DNA of 64,000 bases from Streptomyces liliifuscus (GCF_016598615.1 NZ_CP066831.1:1550001-1614000), one strand, 5' to 3'. Shown: positions 1-8,762, counted from the first letter of the stretch. The notes: a model not told the origin generated them from the sequence alone. Program-made: numbers and translations.

Positions 1-1
1 G

Positions 2-853
2 TTCATCGCCCCTTCGGTTCTCGTCATCCTGGGCCTGGGCATCGTCCCGGTCGTCTGGTCGCTGCTGCTGTCGTTCCGCGCCGACGACCTGGTCACGCCG
101 GGCCGCTGGGTGGGCCTCGACAACTACCGGGCGCTGGCCCAGGACCCCAACTTCCATACGGCGGTGGGCAATACGCTGCTGTACGCGGCGCTGTTCGTGC
201 CGCTGAGCCTGCTCGGCGGTCTGGCGCTCGCGCTCGCCCTCAACCGGCGTATCCGGTTCATCGGCCTCTACCGGACCCTGCTCTTCATCCCGTTCGTGGT
301 GTCCGCGGCCGCGCAGGGCGTGCTGTTCTCCTTCATCCTCGATCCGGAGTTCGGCGCGGCCAACTCGCTGCTGCACAAGTTCGGCATCTCGCCGCAGGGT
401 TTCCTCACCGACCCCGACCAGGCGATCCACCTACTGGTCCTGATCTCGCTGTGGAGCGGCGTCGGCTTCTGCGTGGTCGTCTATCTCGCCGCGCTGCAGG
501 ACGTACCGCGCGAACTCGTCGAGGCCGCCCGTATCGACGGCGCCGGCCGGTGGCGCGTACTGCGGCACATCACACTCCCGGCCCTCACACCTGTGACGGT
601 CTTCCTGTTGCTGTGGCAGCTGATCACCGCGCTCCAGGTCTTCGACCTCGTGTACGTGACCACGAAGGGCGGCCCGCTCGGCTCGACGACCGTGATCGTG
701 TACTTCGTCTGGCAGCAGGCGTTCCAGATGTTCACGGCCGGGTACGGGGCCGCCGCCGCGTACGTCCTCGCGCTGGCCCTGCTGGTCGCGGGGGTGGGCC
801 TGCGTGTCGTCCGGCGCCGGCAGGGGCGCGTCGTGGAAGGAGCCCTCCGATGA
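2..853 (+). CDS. Sugar ABC transporter permease, MalF type (5' end outside window)
   Basis: Membrane permease of a carbohydrate ABC importer; with the next gene it would form the channel that takes a sugar from an extracellular binding lipoprotein. The frame is open from base 2, already inside the first membrane segment, so the start codon lies outside the window. The VGLDNYRAL stretch after that segment and the cytoplasmic EAA loop (VEAARIDGAGRW, about 515-550) are family signatures, and several further hydrophobic segments are visible. The stop overlaps the next start (ATGA, 850-853), which implies translational coupling. The binding protein and ATPase are not in the window; in Streptomyces the ATPase is often a shared MsiK. 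Substrate not determinable from sequence. Confidence 0.9.
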   Translation, partial: FIAPSVLVILGLGIVPVVWSLLLSFRADDLVTPGRWVGLDNYRALAQDPNFHTAVGNTLLYAALFVPLSLLGGLALALALNRRIRFIGLYRTLLFIPFVVSAAAQGVLFSFILDPEFGAANSLLHKFGISPQGFLTDPDQAIHLLVLISLWSGVGFCVVVYLAALQDVPRELVEAARIDGAGRWRVLRHITLPALTPVTVFLLLWQLITALQVFDLVYVTTKGGPLGSTTVIVYFVWQQAFQMFTAGYGAAAAYVLALALLVAGVGLRVVRRRQGRVVEGALR

Positions 854-1743
854 GCACGCGTCCGATGAGCACGCCGCCGACGAGTGCGCTCAAGGTGGGC
901 GCGCGGGGGGTGAGTTGGCGCAGGGTGAGCGGGCGTGGGGCTAGCCCCTGGCATCTGCTGCTCGCCCCGCTGGCGCTGGCGTTCGCGCTGCCGCTGGTGT
1001 GGCTCGTGCTGAGCTCGGTGATGACGAACGCGGAGATCAACCGGTTCCCGCCGGCGCTGTGGCCCGACGGCATCGATCTGGGCGGCTACCGGTATGTGCT
1101 GGGCAACGCGATGTTCCCGCGCTGGTTCGCGAACTCGCTGATCGTCGCGTCGGTCGCCGTGGTGTCGAATCTGCTGCTCGGGTCGCTCGGCGGCTACGCG
1201 TTCGCGCGGATGCGGTTCGCGGGGTCGCGGGTGCTGCTCGGGCTGATGCTGGCGACCATGGTCATCCCGTTCCAGCTGACGATGATCCCGACCTTCCTGG
1301 TGATGAAGTGGCTCGGTCTGATCGACACGCTGGGCGCGCTGATCGTGCCGTCGCTGGTGACACCCTTCGCCGTGTTCCTTTTCCGGCAGTTCTTCCTGAC
1401 GCTGCCGAGGGAGATCGAGGAGGCCGCCTGGATCGACGGGTGTTCGCGGCTGCGGGTCCTCTTCTCGATCGTCATGCCGCTGGCCAGGCCCGCCCTCGCG
1501 ACGGTCGCGGTGCTGACGTTCCTCACCACGTGGAACGACCTGTCCTGGCCGCTCATCGCGATCAACCACGACACGCAGTACACGCTCCAGCTGGGCCTGA
1601 CCACCTTCCAGGGGCAGCACCACGCACGGTGGTCCGCGGTGATGGCGGGCAACGTCATCACCGTGCTGCCGGTGCTGGTGGCGTTCCTGCTGGCGCAGAA
1701 GACGTTCGTCCAGTCGCTCACGTCCAGCGGACTGAAGGGGTAG
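850..1743 (+). CDS. Sugar ABC transporter permease, MalG type
   Basis: Second permease (297 aa) of the same importer. The ATG at 850 is chosen because it overlaps the upstream stop as ATGA; the frame is open further upstream but only as a shadow of the first permease. A variable N-terminus of about 30 residues precedes the first membrane segment (LLLAPLALAFALPLVWLVL). The EAA loop is EEAAWIDGCSRLRVLF at about residues 190-205, and the protein ends in the usual short tail (SSGLKG). Six membrane segments are expected. It is followed after 5 bases by a sugar kinase and then by a GH4 glycosidase, so import, hydrolysis and phosphorylation look coupled in one operon. Confidence 0.92.
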   Translation: MSTRPMSTPPTSALKVGARGVSWRRVSGRGASPWHLLLAPLALAFALPLVWLVLSSVMTNAEINRFPPALWPDGIDLGGYRYVLGNAMFPRWFANSLIVASVAVVSNLLLGSLGGYAFARMRFAGSRVLLGLMLATMVIPFQLTMIPTFLVMKWLGLIDTLGALIVPSLVTPFAVFLFRQFFLTLPREIEEAAWIDGCSRLRVLFSIVMPLARPALATVAVLTFLTTWNDLSWPLIAINHDTQYTLQLGLTTFQGQHHARWSAVMAGNVITVLPVLVAFLLAQKTFVQSLTSSGLKG

Positions 1744-1748
1744 CCGCC

Positions 1749-2696
1749 TTGTCCCGTTCCTTCGACCTCCTGGTGATCGGTGACGTCAATCCCGATGTCG
1801 TGGTGGGTCCTGTGCCCCGCGCGATGGCCTTCGGCCAGCGTGAACAGCTCGTCGAGCGGGGTGGGCTGGTCCTCGGCGGCTCGGCGGCCATCATGGCGTG
1901 CGGCGCCGCACGGCTGGGGCTGCGGGTGGCCTTCGCCGGGCGAGTGGGAGACGATCCCGCGGGCGCGTTCGTCCGCGGAGCGCTCACCGACCGCGGCGTC
2001 GACGTCACTCACCTGACCACCGACCCCCAACTGCCCACGCCCCTCACCGTGGTGCTCAACGACAAGGATGGCGACCGGGCCATCCTCACCTCGCCCGGCT
2101 GTCTGGCGGCGACGAGTGCGCGGGACGTGCCCGAGGCGCTGCTGGCCGACACCCGGCACGTGCACGCGGGGTCCTTCTTCCTGATGCCTCGTCTGGCCCG
2201 GTCCCTGGCAGCCGTGTTCGCCCGGGCAAGGTCCCACGGGGCGAGTACCTCGCTCGACACCAACGACGATCCCGACGGCAGATGGGACCGCGAACTGCTC
2301 GCCCCCGTACTGGAGTTCACCGACATCCTGTTGCCGAACGCCGCCGAGGCCCGCGCGCTCACCGGCGAGACCCAACTGGATTCGGCGGCAGCCGCGTTGG
2401 CGGGAGCCGTCCCGCTGGTCGTCGTCAAGGACGGCTCCGAGGGTGCGCTCACCCACGACGGAGAACGGGTCCTGCGCGTACCGGCCGTGCCGGTCGAGCC
2501 GATCGACACCGTGGGCGCGGGCGACAGCTTCGACGCCGGTTTCGTCACGGCGACCCTGCGCGGGCTGGACCTTCGCTCGTCGCTCACGCTGGCCGCCGTC
2601 TGCGGTTCGCTCTCGACCCGCGGCCACGGCGGCACGGCGGCGCAGCCGACGTGGCACGAGGCCCTCGCCCGCACCGACCTGGAGAGCCGCACATGA
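1749..2696 (+). CDS. PfkB-family carbohydrate kinase
   Basis: ATP-dependent sugar kinase of the ribokinase/PfkB family, 315 aa from an inferred TTG start at 1749. AAGGGG (1735-1740) lies 8 bases upstream of the TTG, and the protein begins SRSFDLLVIGDVNPD, the normal first strand of the family. The N-terminal glycine-rich signature (GGSAAIMACGAARLG) and the C-terminal ATP/anion-hole signature with catalytic Asp (DTVGAGDSFDAGF) are both intact. It would phosphorylate a sugar released by the glycosidase encoded downstream, whose start overlaps this stop (ATGA, 2693-2696). Ribokinase, fructokinase and 2-keto-3-deoxygluconate kinase members are not separable by eye, so the substrate is left open. 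Confidence 0.88.
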   Translation: MSRSFDLLVIGDVNPDVVVGPVPRAMAFGQREQLVERGGLVLGGSAAIMACGAARLGLRVAFAGRVGDDPAGAFVRGALTDRGVDVTHLTTDPQLPTPLTVVLNDKDGDRAILTSPGCLAATSARDVPEALLADTRHVHAGSFFLMPRLARSLAAVFARARSHGASTSLDTNDDPDGRWDRELLAPVLEFTDILLPNAAEARALTGETQLDSAAAALAGAVPLVVVKDGSEGALTHDGERVLRVPAVPVEPIDTVGAGDSFDAGFVTATLRGLDLRSSLTLAAVCGSLSTRGHGGTAAQPTWHEALARTDLESRT

Positions 2697-4003
2697 CCGA
2701 GGTAAAGATCGCCTTCGTGGGAGCCGGCAGCGTGGTGTTCACGCAGGGGCTGCTGGCCGACCTGTTCGCCTTCCCCGAGCTGGGGCACGCCCGGATCGCC
2801 CTGCACGACATCGACGAGGAACGGCTGGCCACGGCGGAGGGAGCCGCCCGCCACATCGCGGACGAGCGCGGCGCCAAACCGACGATCACCGCACACCTCG
2901 ACCGGCGCGAGGCCCTCGAAGGAGCCGACTTCGTCGTCAACACCGTCCAGGTCGGCATGAACGAGGCCACCCGCACGGACTTCAATGTCCCGGCCCGCTA
3001 CGGAGTGCGCCAGACCATTGGCGACACGCTCGGCATCGGCGGCATCTTCCGCGCCCTGCGTACTTTCCCGGTGCTGCGCGGCCTCGCCGAGGACATGGCC
3101 GAACTCTGCCCGGGCGCACTGCTGTTGAACTACACCAACCCGATGGCGATGAACGTCCTGTACCTGTCGCGGATCGCGCCGACCCTGCGCGTGACGGGCC
3201 TGTGCCACTCGGTGTACTGGACGATGCACGACCTCTCGCAGCTGGTGGGCGTCCCCTTCGAGGAGGTCTCGTATCTGGCCGCCGGCGTGAACCACCAGGC
3301 CTGGGTGCTGCGTTTCGAGCGCGACGGCCGCGACCTCCACCCGCTCCTCGACGCCGCGATCGCCAAGGATCCGGGGCTCCTGCGCCGCGTGAGGGTCGAC
3401 ATGTACCGCAGGCTGGGCCACTACCCCACCGAGACGAGCGAGCACTCCGCCGAGTACGTGCCGTGGTATCTGCACCACGACACCGAGATCGAACGGCTCC
3501 GGCTGCCCGTGGGCGCGTACCTGGACATCATCGAGGAGAACACCGCCGACTACGAGCGCACCCGTCGGGCCCTGCTCGCGGACGCTCCGCTGCCCGTCGA
3601 GGGCACGATGGAGTACGCGCCCCAGGTCATCCACAGTGTCGTCACCGGCACCCCGCGCACGATCTACGGGAACGTTCCGAACCGCGGGCTCATCGACAAC
3701 CTGCCCGCCGACTCCGTGGTCGAAGTGCCGTGCCTGGCCGACGCGTTGGGTGTCCAGCCGACCCGTGTCGGATCGCTGCCCCCGCAGTGCGCGGCGCTCA
3801 ACAGCGCGTACGTCTCCGTCACGGACCTGGTCGTCCGCGCGGCCACGGACGGCGACCCGCGGCACATCCGCCATGCCGCGATGGCCGACCCCGCGACGGC
3901 GGCGGCCCTTCCGGTGGAGCGGATCTGGGACCTGTGCGACGACCTCGTACGGGCTCATGGGGAGCTGCTGCAGCCGGAGTTGCGGGAGGAGCTGGGGCAC
4001 TGA
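2693..4003 (+). CDS. Glycoside hydrolase family 4 (alpha-galactosidase/6-phospho-glycosidase type)
   Basis: 436 aa, normal for GH4, a family that cleaves glycosides by an NAD+- and Mn2+-dependent redox-elimination mechanism. The N-terminal Rossmann segment (IAFVGAGSVVF), the NYTNPMAM segment, the metal-ligand segment GLCHSVYW and the GVNHQAW segment are all present. It is translationally coupled to the kinase upstream and lies last in the sugar-import operon, so an imported oligosaccharide is its probable substrate. MelA-type alpha-galactosidases resemble it best by motif, but alpha-glucuronidases and 6-phospho-glycosidases share these motifs. A short hairpin between the convergent stops (about 4001-4024) may end transcription. 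Confidence 0.85.
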   Translation: MTEVKIAFVGAGSVVFTQGLLADLFAFPELGHARIALHDIDEERLATAEGAARHIADERGAKPTITAHLDRREALEGADFVVNTVQVGMNEATRTDFNVPARYGVRQTIGDTLGIGGIFRALRTFPVLRGLAEDMAELCPGALLLNYTNPMAMNVLYLSRIAPTLRVTGLCHSVYWTMHDLSQLVGVPFEEVSYLAAGVNHQAWVLRFERDGRDLHPLLDAAIAKDPGLLRRVRVDMYRRLGHYPTETSEHSAEYVPWYLHHDTEIERLRLPVGAYLDIIEENTADYERTRRALLADAPLPVEGTMEYAPQVIHSVVTGTPRTIYGNVPNRGLIDNLPADSVVEVPCLADALGVQPTRVGSLPPQCAALNSAYVSVTDLVVRAATDGDPRHIRHAAMADPATAAALPVERIWDLCDDLVRAHGELLQPELREELGH

Positions 4004-4022
4004 CGCCCGGCCCGAGACCGGG

Positions 4023-4538
4023 TCAGCGCTCCAGGAGGTCCAGGGCCTGTTCCCAGCGGAATCCCCGCTCGGCCGGGCCGCCGAAGGCGTGTTCACCGAA
4101 CCGGACGCCCATCCCGCGCAGCCTTTTCAGGCTGTCCCGGTACGCGGGGTGGGCCGTCAACGCCTCGCTCACACAAGGGAGTACGGAGATCGGCACCCCC
4201 ATCCCGTACGCCTCGCAGAGTGTGCCGAGGGCGAGGGTGTCGGAGATCCCGGCCGCCCATTTGTTGATGGTGTTGAAGGTCGCGGGCGCCACGGCGACGG
4301 CGTCCGGGTCGGGGAAGGGGCGCGGGTCGCCGGGGGCACGCCAGGCGGACCGGATCGGCCTTCCGGTGCGCGACTCGACCGCCGCGGTGTCGAAGAAGCC
4401 CGTCGCGATCGGGGTCGCGATGACCCCGACCTCCCAGTTCCGCTCCTGCGCCAGGGTGATCAACTCCTCGACCCCCTCGGCGACTCCTGCGGCACAGACG
4501 ACGACGTAGAGAAAGGGCTTCCGGGCCTGTTCGGTCAC
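4023..4538 (-). CDS. Flavoprotein (HFCD family)
   Basis: 171 aa, GTG start. Single-domain flavin-binding protein of the homo-oligomeric flavin-containing Cys decarboxylase type (as in Dfp/CoaC, EpiD and UbiX). The N-terminal strand LYVVVCAAG, the VAPATFNTINKWAAGISD segment (the PASANT-like flavin and substrate motif) and the following LALGTLCEA helix support this. It stands alone, convergent with the GH4 gene and about 70 bases from the next minus-strand gene. No substrate can be assigned; many Streptomyces carry such a stand-alone member of unknown role. The ribosome binding site before the GTG is weak, so the exact start is less certain than the family. Confidence 0.75.
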   Translation of the reverse strand: MTEQARKPFLYVVVCAAGVAEGVEELITLAQERNWEVGVIATPIATGFFDTAAVESRTGRPIRSAWRAPGDPRPFPDPDAVAVAPATFNTINKWAAGISDTLALGTLCEAYGMGVPISVLPCVSEALTAHPAYRDSLKRLRGMGVRFGEHAFGGPAERGFRWEQALDLLER

Positions 4539-4606
4539 CCGGGAACCCTACTGAACGCCGCCCCTCAGCCTTGCGGGCCCGCAGCCTCGCGACCCACCGC
4601 TGCCCG

Positions 4607-5065
4607 CTACCGGACGGGGAAGGAATCCCCTCGCTCCGCGTCCGGACGCGGGCCGTGGATCCGGCGTTCCTTCTCCTCGATCGGTACGTCGTTGATGCTG
4701 GCCTCGCGCCGGGTCATCAGGCCGTGCTCGTCGAACTCCCACAGCTCGTTGCCGTAGGAGCGCCACCACTGGCCGTCGGCGTCGCGGCACTCGTACTGGA
4801 AGCGGACGGCGATGCGGTTGCCGTCGAAGGCCCAGAGGTCCTTGCGCAGGGCGTACTCCTGCTCGCGCTCCCACTTGTCGGTGAGCATTTCCACGATCTG
4901 GGCGCGGCCGGTGACGAAGGTGTCGCGGTTGCGCCAGACCGAGTCCTGCGAGTAGGCGAGCGACACCTTGTGGGGATCGCGGGTGTTCCAGGCGTCCTCG
5001 GCGGCCTGGACCTTCTGGGCCGCGGTCTCACGGGTGAAGGGCGGCAGGGGCGGGCGGTCGGTCAT
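4607..5065 (-). CDS. NTF2-like protein (DUF1348/SnoaL-like fold)
   Basis: 152 aa. The internal ATG at 5065 is preferred over an earlier in-frame ATG because AGAGGAAG lies just upstream. The sequence is a small alpha+beta NTF2-like domain: an N-terminal helix with [21 protein letters not shown], then a strand-rich part ([20 protein letters not shown]) and a conserved W-E-F-D-E-G-L pattern, matching the DUF1348 group. Such proteins are mostly of unknown function; some relatives are ketosteroid-isomerase-like enzymes. It is transcribed away from the TetR gene at 5214, and two palindromes in the shared promoter region suggest that TetR controls it. Confidence 0.75.
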   Translation of the reverse strand: MTDRPPLPPFTRETAAQKVQAAEDAWNTRDPHKVSLAYSQDSVWRNRDTFVTGRAQIVEMLTDKWEREQEYALRKDLWAFDGNRIAVRFQYECRDADGQWWRSYGNELWEFDEHGLMTRREASINDVPIEEKERRIHGPRPDAERGDSFPVR

Positions 5066-5129
5066 GACGGCTTCCTCTCGATGGCGACGCAACTCATTGG
5101 CGACGCGGCTCAGTGGCAGTGCGACGAGT

Positions 5130-5147
5130 GGGAGAACGCTCGTTCTC
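5130..5147. promoter_or_regulatory. TetR operator candidate 1
   Basis: Perfect inverted repeat GGAGAACGCTCGTTCTCC with 8-bp arms and a 2-bp spacer, between the divergent NTF2-like and TetR genes. A second copy of the GAGAAC/GTTCTC arms follows 36 bp away centre to centre. This placement is typical of an autoregulating TetR repressor. Binding itself is inferred. Confidence 0.7.
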
Positions 5148-5166
5148 CGGTGTGGCTGCTAACGTA

Positions 5167-5182
5167 GAGAACGGTGGTTCTC
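5167..5182. promoter_or_regulatory. TetR operator candidate 2
   Basis: Inverted repeat GAGAAC-GGTG-GTTCTC, sharing its 6-bp arms with the palindrome at 5130-5147. It lies 31 bases before the TetR start, where it could overlap that gene's promoter. A more degenerate relative (GGAGAA-TT-GTTCACC at 5829-5843) lies ahead of the aldehyde dehydrogenase. Confidence 0.6.
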
Positions 5183-5213
5183 CCGTCAAGACGGCAAGGA
5201 AGTGGACCGGTAC

Positions 5214-5786
5214 ATGGACAGCGCGGTCGCCAGGGATCAGGCCCTGGACGCGGCGGAAACCCTGTTCTACGGGCGGGGCATACAGAGCGTCGGCATGGAC
5301 GACATCCGTGGCGCGTCAGGGGTCTCGCTCAAACGGCTCTACCAGCTGTTCCCCGCCAAGGAGCAGCTTGTCGTGGCCTACCTGGAGCGGCGCGACATCC
5401 GCTGGCGGCAGCGGCTGGCGGACCACGTGGCCGGGCACGAGGATCCCGGGCGGCGCATCCTCGCGGTCTTCGACTGGCTCGGCGAGTGGTTCCGGGAGCC
5501 CGACTTCCGGGGCTGCGCCTGGATCAACTCGTACGGGGAGCTCGGTGCGACGTCGGAGCGGGTCACCGCCCAGGTCCGCGCCCACAAGCGGGCCTTCAAG
5601 GACTACCTGACCGGTCTGGTGAACGACGCCGGACTGGCCTCCGAGCTGGCCGAACAGGTGCATCTACTGGCGGAGGGGGCCATGGTCACCGCCGGAATCG
5701 AGCAGAACGGCTCGAAACCCGCCGAGCAGGCGGGGCGGGCGGCCCGGATGCTGGTGGAGGGGCACGGCGGGACCGTCGGCCATTGA
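5214..5786 (+). CDS. TetR-family transcriptional regulator
   Basis: 190 aa, ATG at 5214. An in-frame GTG at 5202 directly abuts the AAGGAAG and is too close to it. The N-terminal helix-turn-helix spans about residues 10-50 (ALDAAETLFYGRGIQSV, then MDDIRGASGVSLKRLYQLF), and the C-terminal ligand domain is Trp/Phe-rich around residue 90 (DWLGEWFREPDFRGCAWIN). The pattern F-x-G-C in that region is seen in TetR proteins that sense small aldehydes, alkylators or oxidants, but no ligand can be assigned. Probable targets are its own gene, the divergent NTF2-like gene and perhaps the aldehyde dehydrogenase that starts 125 bases downstream. Confidence 0.88.
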   Translation: MDSAVARDQALDAAETLFYGRGIQSVGMDDIRGASGVSLKRLYQLFPAKEQLVVAYLERRDIRWRQRLADHVAGHEDPGRRILAVFDWLGEWFREPDFRGCAWINSYGELGATSERVTAQVRAHKRAFKDYLTGLVNDAGLASELAEQVHLLAEGAMVTAGIEQNGSKPAEQAGRAARMLVEGHGGTVGH

Positions 5787-5910
5787 CTGATGCCCCGTCG
5801 AGTTGCAGACTCCATTTGAAGATTCAACGGAGAATTGTTCACCAGGCGAACACGTCGCGGCTCCCGTTCGGAGCGCGGCGCATCGCCTCGCACGACGGGA
5901 AGAGCCGCGC

Positions 5911-7371
5911 ATGACCCTCCATCGTGACCTGCTGATCGGCGGCAAGGACCTGCCCGCGACCTCCGGGCGCACCGCCGAGGACGTGAATCCCTACAGCTCA
6001 CAGGTGTACGCCACGGTCGCCGCGGCCGGCGTCGAGGACGTCACCCGGGCCGTGGACGCCGCCGACGCGGCCTTCGCCGGCTGGGCGGCGCTCGGGCCCG
6101 CTCAGCGGCGGAAGATCTTCCTCACCGCGGCCGACCTGCTGGAGTCCCGCACCGACGAGGCCGTACGGATCATGGCGGGCGAGGTCGGCGGGACCCGCCC
6201 CTGGGCCATGTTCAACGTCGGTCTCGCCGCGAACATCCTCCGCGAGGCGGCCGCCGCGGTGACAGCGCCGCGCGGCGAGGTGCTGAGCGCGCAGGAGGAG
6301 GGCGCGCTCGGGCTCGCGGTCCGTGAACCGGTGGGTGTCGTGGCCGCCTTCTCGCCGTGGAACGCCCCGGTCATCCTGGGTGTCCGGGCGGTCGCCGCGC
6401 CGCTCGCCGCGGGCAACACGGTGGTGATGAAGCCGAGCGAGGACGCGCCGATCGCCTGCGGGCTGTTCGTCGCGGACGTCCTGCGCGACGCGGGCCTGCC
6501 GGACGGCGTCCTGAACGTGATCACGAACGCTCCCGAGGACGCGGCCGCCGTCGCCGAGGCCCTCATCGCCGACGAGCGCGTACGGGCCGTCAACTTCACC
6601 GGTTCCACGGGCGTCGGCCGGATCATCGGTGTGCACGCGGCCCGGCATCTGAAGCCCGCGGTGCTGGAACTCGGCGGCAAGAACTCGGTGATCGTGCTCG
6701 ACGACGCCGATGTCGACTACGCGGTCGACGCCGCCGTCTTCTCCGTCTTCATGAACTCCGGGCAGATCTGCATGTCCGCCGACCGGATCCTCGTCCACGA
6801 GAGCCTCGCCGAGGAGTTCACCGCCAAGTTCACCGCGAAGACCGAGTCGCTCGCTTCCGGCGACCCGGCCGACCCGCACACCGTCGTCGGCCCGCTCGTC
6901 ACGACGGACGCCGCCCGCCGGGTCGCCGCGCTCGTCGAGGACGCCGTCGCCAAGGGCGCCACCGTGCTGACCGGCGGCGCCGCCCCCGAGGGCGCCGTGC
7001 ATCCGGCGACCGTGCTGACCGACCTCCCCGAGGACGCCGAGCTCTACCACGGCGAGGCGTTCGGCCCGCTCGCCGTGATCAGCACCTTCGGCACGGACGA
7101 CGAGGCGATCACCTTCGCCAACGCCACGGAACACGGGTTGACCTGCGGGATCATCACCGAGAACGGCACCCACGGGCTCAAGGTCGCCCGCCGGATCCGT
7201 ACCGGCATCGTGCACGTCAACGACCAGTCCGTCGCCGACGAACCGAACGCCCCCTTCGGCGGGTTCAAGGGCAGCGGATACGGCCGCTTCGGCGGGCGCT
7301 GGGGCATCGAGGCGTTCAGCAACACGCGCTGGGTGACACTGGCGACACAGCAGGCGCACTTCCCGTTCTAG
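5911..7371 (+). CDS. NAD(P)-dependent aldehyde dehydrogenase
   Basis: 486 aa, the standard length for the family that oxidises aldehydes to carboxylic acids in the cytoplasm. ATG at 5911 follows GGGAAGAG; the frame runs upstream without a better start. The nicotinamide-binding segment SPWNAPVILGVRA, the coenzyme loop FTGSTGVG, the general base Glu-253 (ELGGKNS) and nucleophile Cys-287 (NSGQICMS) are all intact. The overall pattern resembles the benzaldehyde/vanillin/salicylaldehyde group, but the substrate is inference. It lies downstream of a TetR gene. Between them are a TTGAA-GA-TTCAA palindrome (5816-5827) and a degenerate copy of the TetR site. A strong terminator follows at 7398. Confidence 0.92.
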   Translation: MTLHRDLLIGGKDLPATSGRTAEDVNPYSSQVYATVAAAGVEDVTRAVDAADAAFAGWAALGPAQRRKIFLTAADLLESRTDEAVRIMAGEVGGTRPWAMFNVGLAANILREAAAAVTAPRGEVLSAQEEGALGLAVREPVGVVAAFSPWNAPVILGVRAVAAPLAAGNTVVMKPSEDAPIACGLFVADVLRDAGLPDGVLNVITNAPEDAAAVAEALIADERVRAVNFTGSTGVGRIIGVHAARHLKPAVLELGGKNSVIVLDDADVDYAVDAAVFSVFMNSGQICMSADRILVHESLAEEFTAKFTAKTESLASGDPADPHTVVGPLVTTDAARRVAALVEDAVAKGATVLTGGAAPEGAVHPATVLTDLPEDAELYHGEAFGPLAVISTFGTDDEAITFANATEHGLTCGIITENGTHGLKVARRIRTGIVHVNDQSVADEPNAPFGGFKGSGYGRFGGRWGIEAFSNTRWVTLATQQAHFPF

Positions 7372-7397
7372 GCGGTCCGCCCACCTCGGCGGCACAC

Positions 7398-7432
7398 GGG
7401 CCGCGGCACACCTCGCGTGCGCCGCGGCCCTT
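7398..7432 (+). terminator. Terminator after aldehyde dehydrogenase
   Basis: Hairpin with perfect 10-bp arms GGGCCGCGGC (7398-7407) and GCCGCGGCCC (7421-7430), with a short inner CAC/GTG pairing, followed by TT and a C-rich tract. It lies 26 bases after the aldehyde dehydrogenase stop. Confidence 0.75.
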
Positions 7433-7511
7433 CCCGGCCCCGGGTGCGCAGGCTTTCCCGCACGAGACAAATGAGTTGCCCCGGCGGCTGCCCCGACGCC
7501 ACCATCTGCCC

Positions 7512-7619
7512 ATGACCACGACCGAAGCCCTTCTGCCGCCGACCTTCGCCACCGCTCGTCCGGTGCGGGTCCAGCAGCAGTCCGGCCGACCGCGGAGGCT
7601 CTCACTTCCGCGGTCGTGA
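7512..7619 (+). other. Possible 35-residue leader ORF of the LysE gene
   Basis: An ATG at 7512 opens a 35-codon frame whose TGA (7617-7619) overlaps the GTG start of the LysE gene in a GTGA arrangement. The predicted peptide is rich in Arg and Pro in its second half (RPVRV, RPRRL). No clear ribosome binding site precedes it, so it may be leaderless or simply chance. It is listed because the exact overlap would couple its translation to that of the exporter. Confidence 0.3.
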
Positions 7620-8239
7620 CCGCCGCGCTCGTCGCGGGGCTTCTCGCGGGCTATGGCATCGCCATCCCCGTCGGAGCGGTCGCGACCTACCTCGTCTCCC
7701 TCACCGCCCGTACGTCCCTGCGGATCGGCGTCTGCGCCGCGCTCGGCGTGGCGACGGCCGACGGGCTCTACGCCCTGGTGGCCGCGCTCGGCGGCTCCGC
7801 GCTCGCCGCCGCCCTCCAGCCCGTACTGGTCCCGCTGCGCTGGGCCTCGGCACTCGTACTCGTCGCCCTCGCCGTACGAGGCGCAGTCACCGCACTCCGC
7901 CAGTACCGCGAGCGGCGGCCCGCCACCCGCTCCGACCGGACGCCGGTGAGCCCGGGCCGCGCCTACCTGGCCCTCCTTGCCATCACGCTGCTGAACCCCA
8001 CCACCGTCGTGTACTTCACGGCGCTGGTCCTCGGCAGCAGTACCGGCGCGGCCGTCGGCCTCCTGGAACAGGGTGTGTTCGTCCTCGCCGCCTTCGCCGC
8101 GTCGGCCAGTTGGCAACTGCTGCTCGCGGGCGGCGGTGCGCTGCTGGGGCGGGTTCTGACGGGTCGACGGGGGCGGCTGGTGACGGCACTGGTGTCCAGC
8201 GCCGTGATCCTGGCCCTGGCCGTACGCGTGCTGGGATGA
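7616..8239 (+). CDS. LysE-family amino-acid/metabolite exporter
   Basis: 207 aa, GTG start at 7616. Membrane protein of the LysE/RhtB fold: membrane segments at about residues 1-26, 36-60, 70-90, 115-140, 145-170 and 185-207, with a polar loop ([12 protein letters not shown]) between the third and fourth. The N-terminal G-x-x-IPVGAV stretch and the [10 protein letters not shown] segment in the middle are characteristic. LysE relatives export lysine and arginine, and others export homoserine, threonine or small toxic metabolites; the substrate here is unknown. The short Arg-rich frame overlapping its start may matter for regulation. The next gene follows after 73 bases on the same strand. Confidence 0.85.
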   Translation: MTAALVAGLLAGYGIAIPVGAVATYLVSLTARTSLRIGVCAALGVATADGLYALVAALGGSALAAALQPVLVPLRWASALVLVALAVRGAVTALRQYRERRPATRSDRTPVSPGRAYLALLAITLLNPTTVVYFTALVLGSSTGAAVGLLEQGVFVLAAFAASASWQLLLAGGGALLGRVLTGRRGRLVTALVSSAVILALAVRVLG

Positions 8240-8312
8240 AATCACTGGGGTCACCGTGTTCAACCGGAAGTCCGCACGAGTCGCACGAACAACGATCGAC
8301 GGGATGGATGCC

Positions 8313-8762
8313 ATGCCTCTCAAGGGCGAGTACGAACCCAGCCCCACCAAGTGGGTACGTGATCAGGTCGAGTTGTACGAGAGCTCGAACGGAACCGAGG
8401 GAACGACGTTGCTGGACACGGGGTTGCCCGTGATCGTGCTGACCACCCTGGGTGCCAGGAGCGGGAAGATCCGCAAGACGCCGCTCATGCGCGTGGAGCA
8501 CAACGGCACCTACGCCGCGGTCGCCTCGCTGGGCGGTGCGCCCAAGCACCCCGTCTGGTACCACAACGTCGTCGCCGATCCCCACGTGGAACTCCAGGAC
8601 GGCGGGACGCGCCAGGACATGACGGCACGCGAGGTGACCGGCGAGGAGAAGGCCCAGTGGTGGGAACGGGCGGTCGCCGCGTATCCGGCGTACGCCGACT
8701 ACCAGAAGAAGACCGACCGCGAGATACCGGTCTTCGTCCTGGAGCCGGCCGCCGGGAAGTGA
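8313..8762 (+). CDS. F420-type nitroreductase/oxidoreductase (DDN family)
   Basis: 149 aa split-barrel protein of the deazaflavin (F420)-dependent nitroreductase family, which in actinobacteria reduces nitro, quinone and enone compounds. Characteristic segments in order are [11 protein letters not shown] at the start, the Trp in [35 protein letters not shown] (the cofactor phosphate-binding part) and [19 protein letters not shown]. The start at 8313 gives the usual family N-terminus; ATG 8304 and GTG 8256 are in-frame alternatives. It follows the LysE gene at 73 bases and could be cotranscribed. The natural substrate is not predictable. Confidence 0.85.
   Translation: MPLKGEYEPSPTKWVRDQVELYESSNGTEGTTLLDTGLPVIVLTTLGARSGKIRKTPLMRVEHNGTYAAVASLGGAPKHPVWYHNVVADPHVELQDGGTRQDMTAREVTGEEKAQWWERAVAAYPAYADYQKKTDREIPVFVLEPAAGK

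Noticed and set aside
481..2657. Long minus-strand open frames opposite the first sugar operon
   Set aside because: Typical high-GC antisense shadows: Arg/His/Gln-rich, no motifs, while the plus-strand frames encode complete families.
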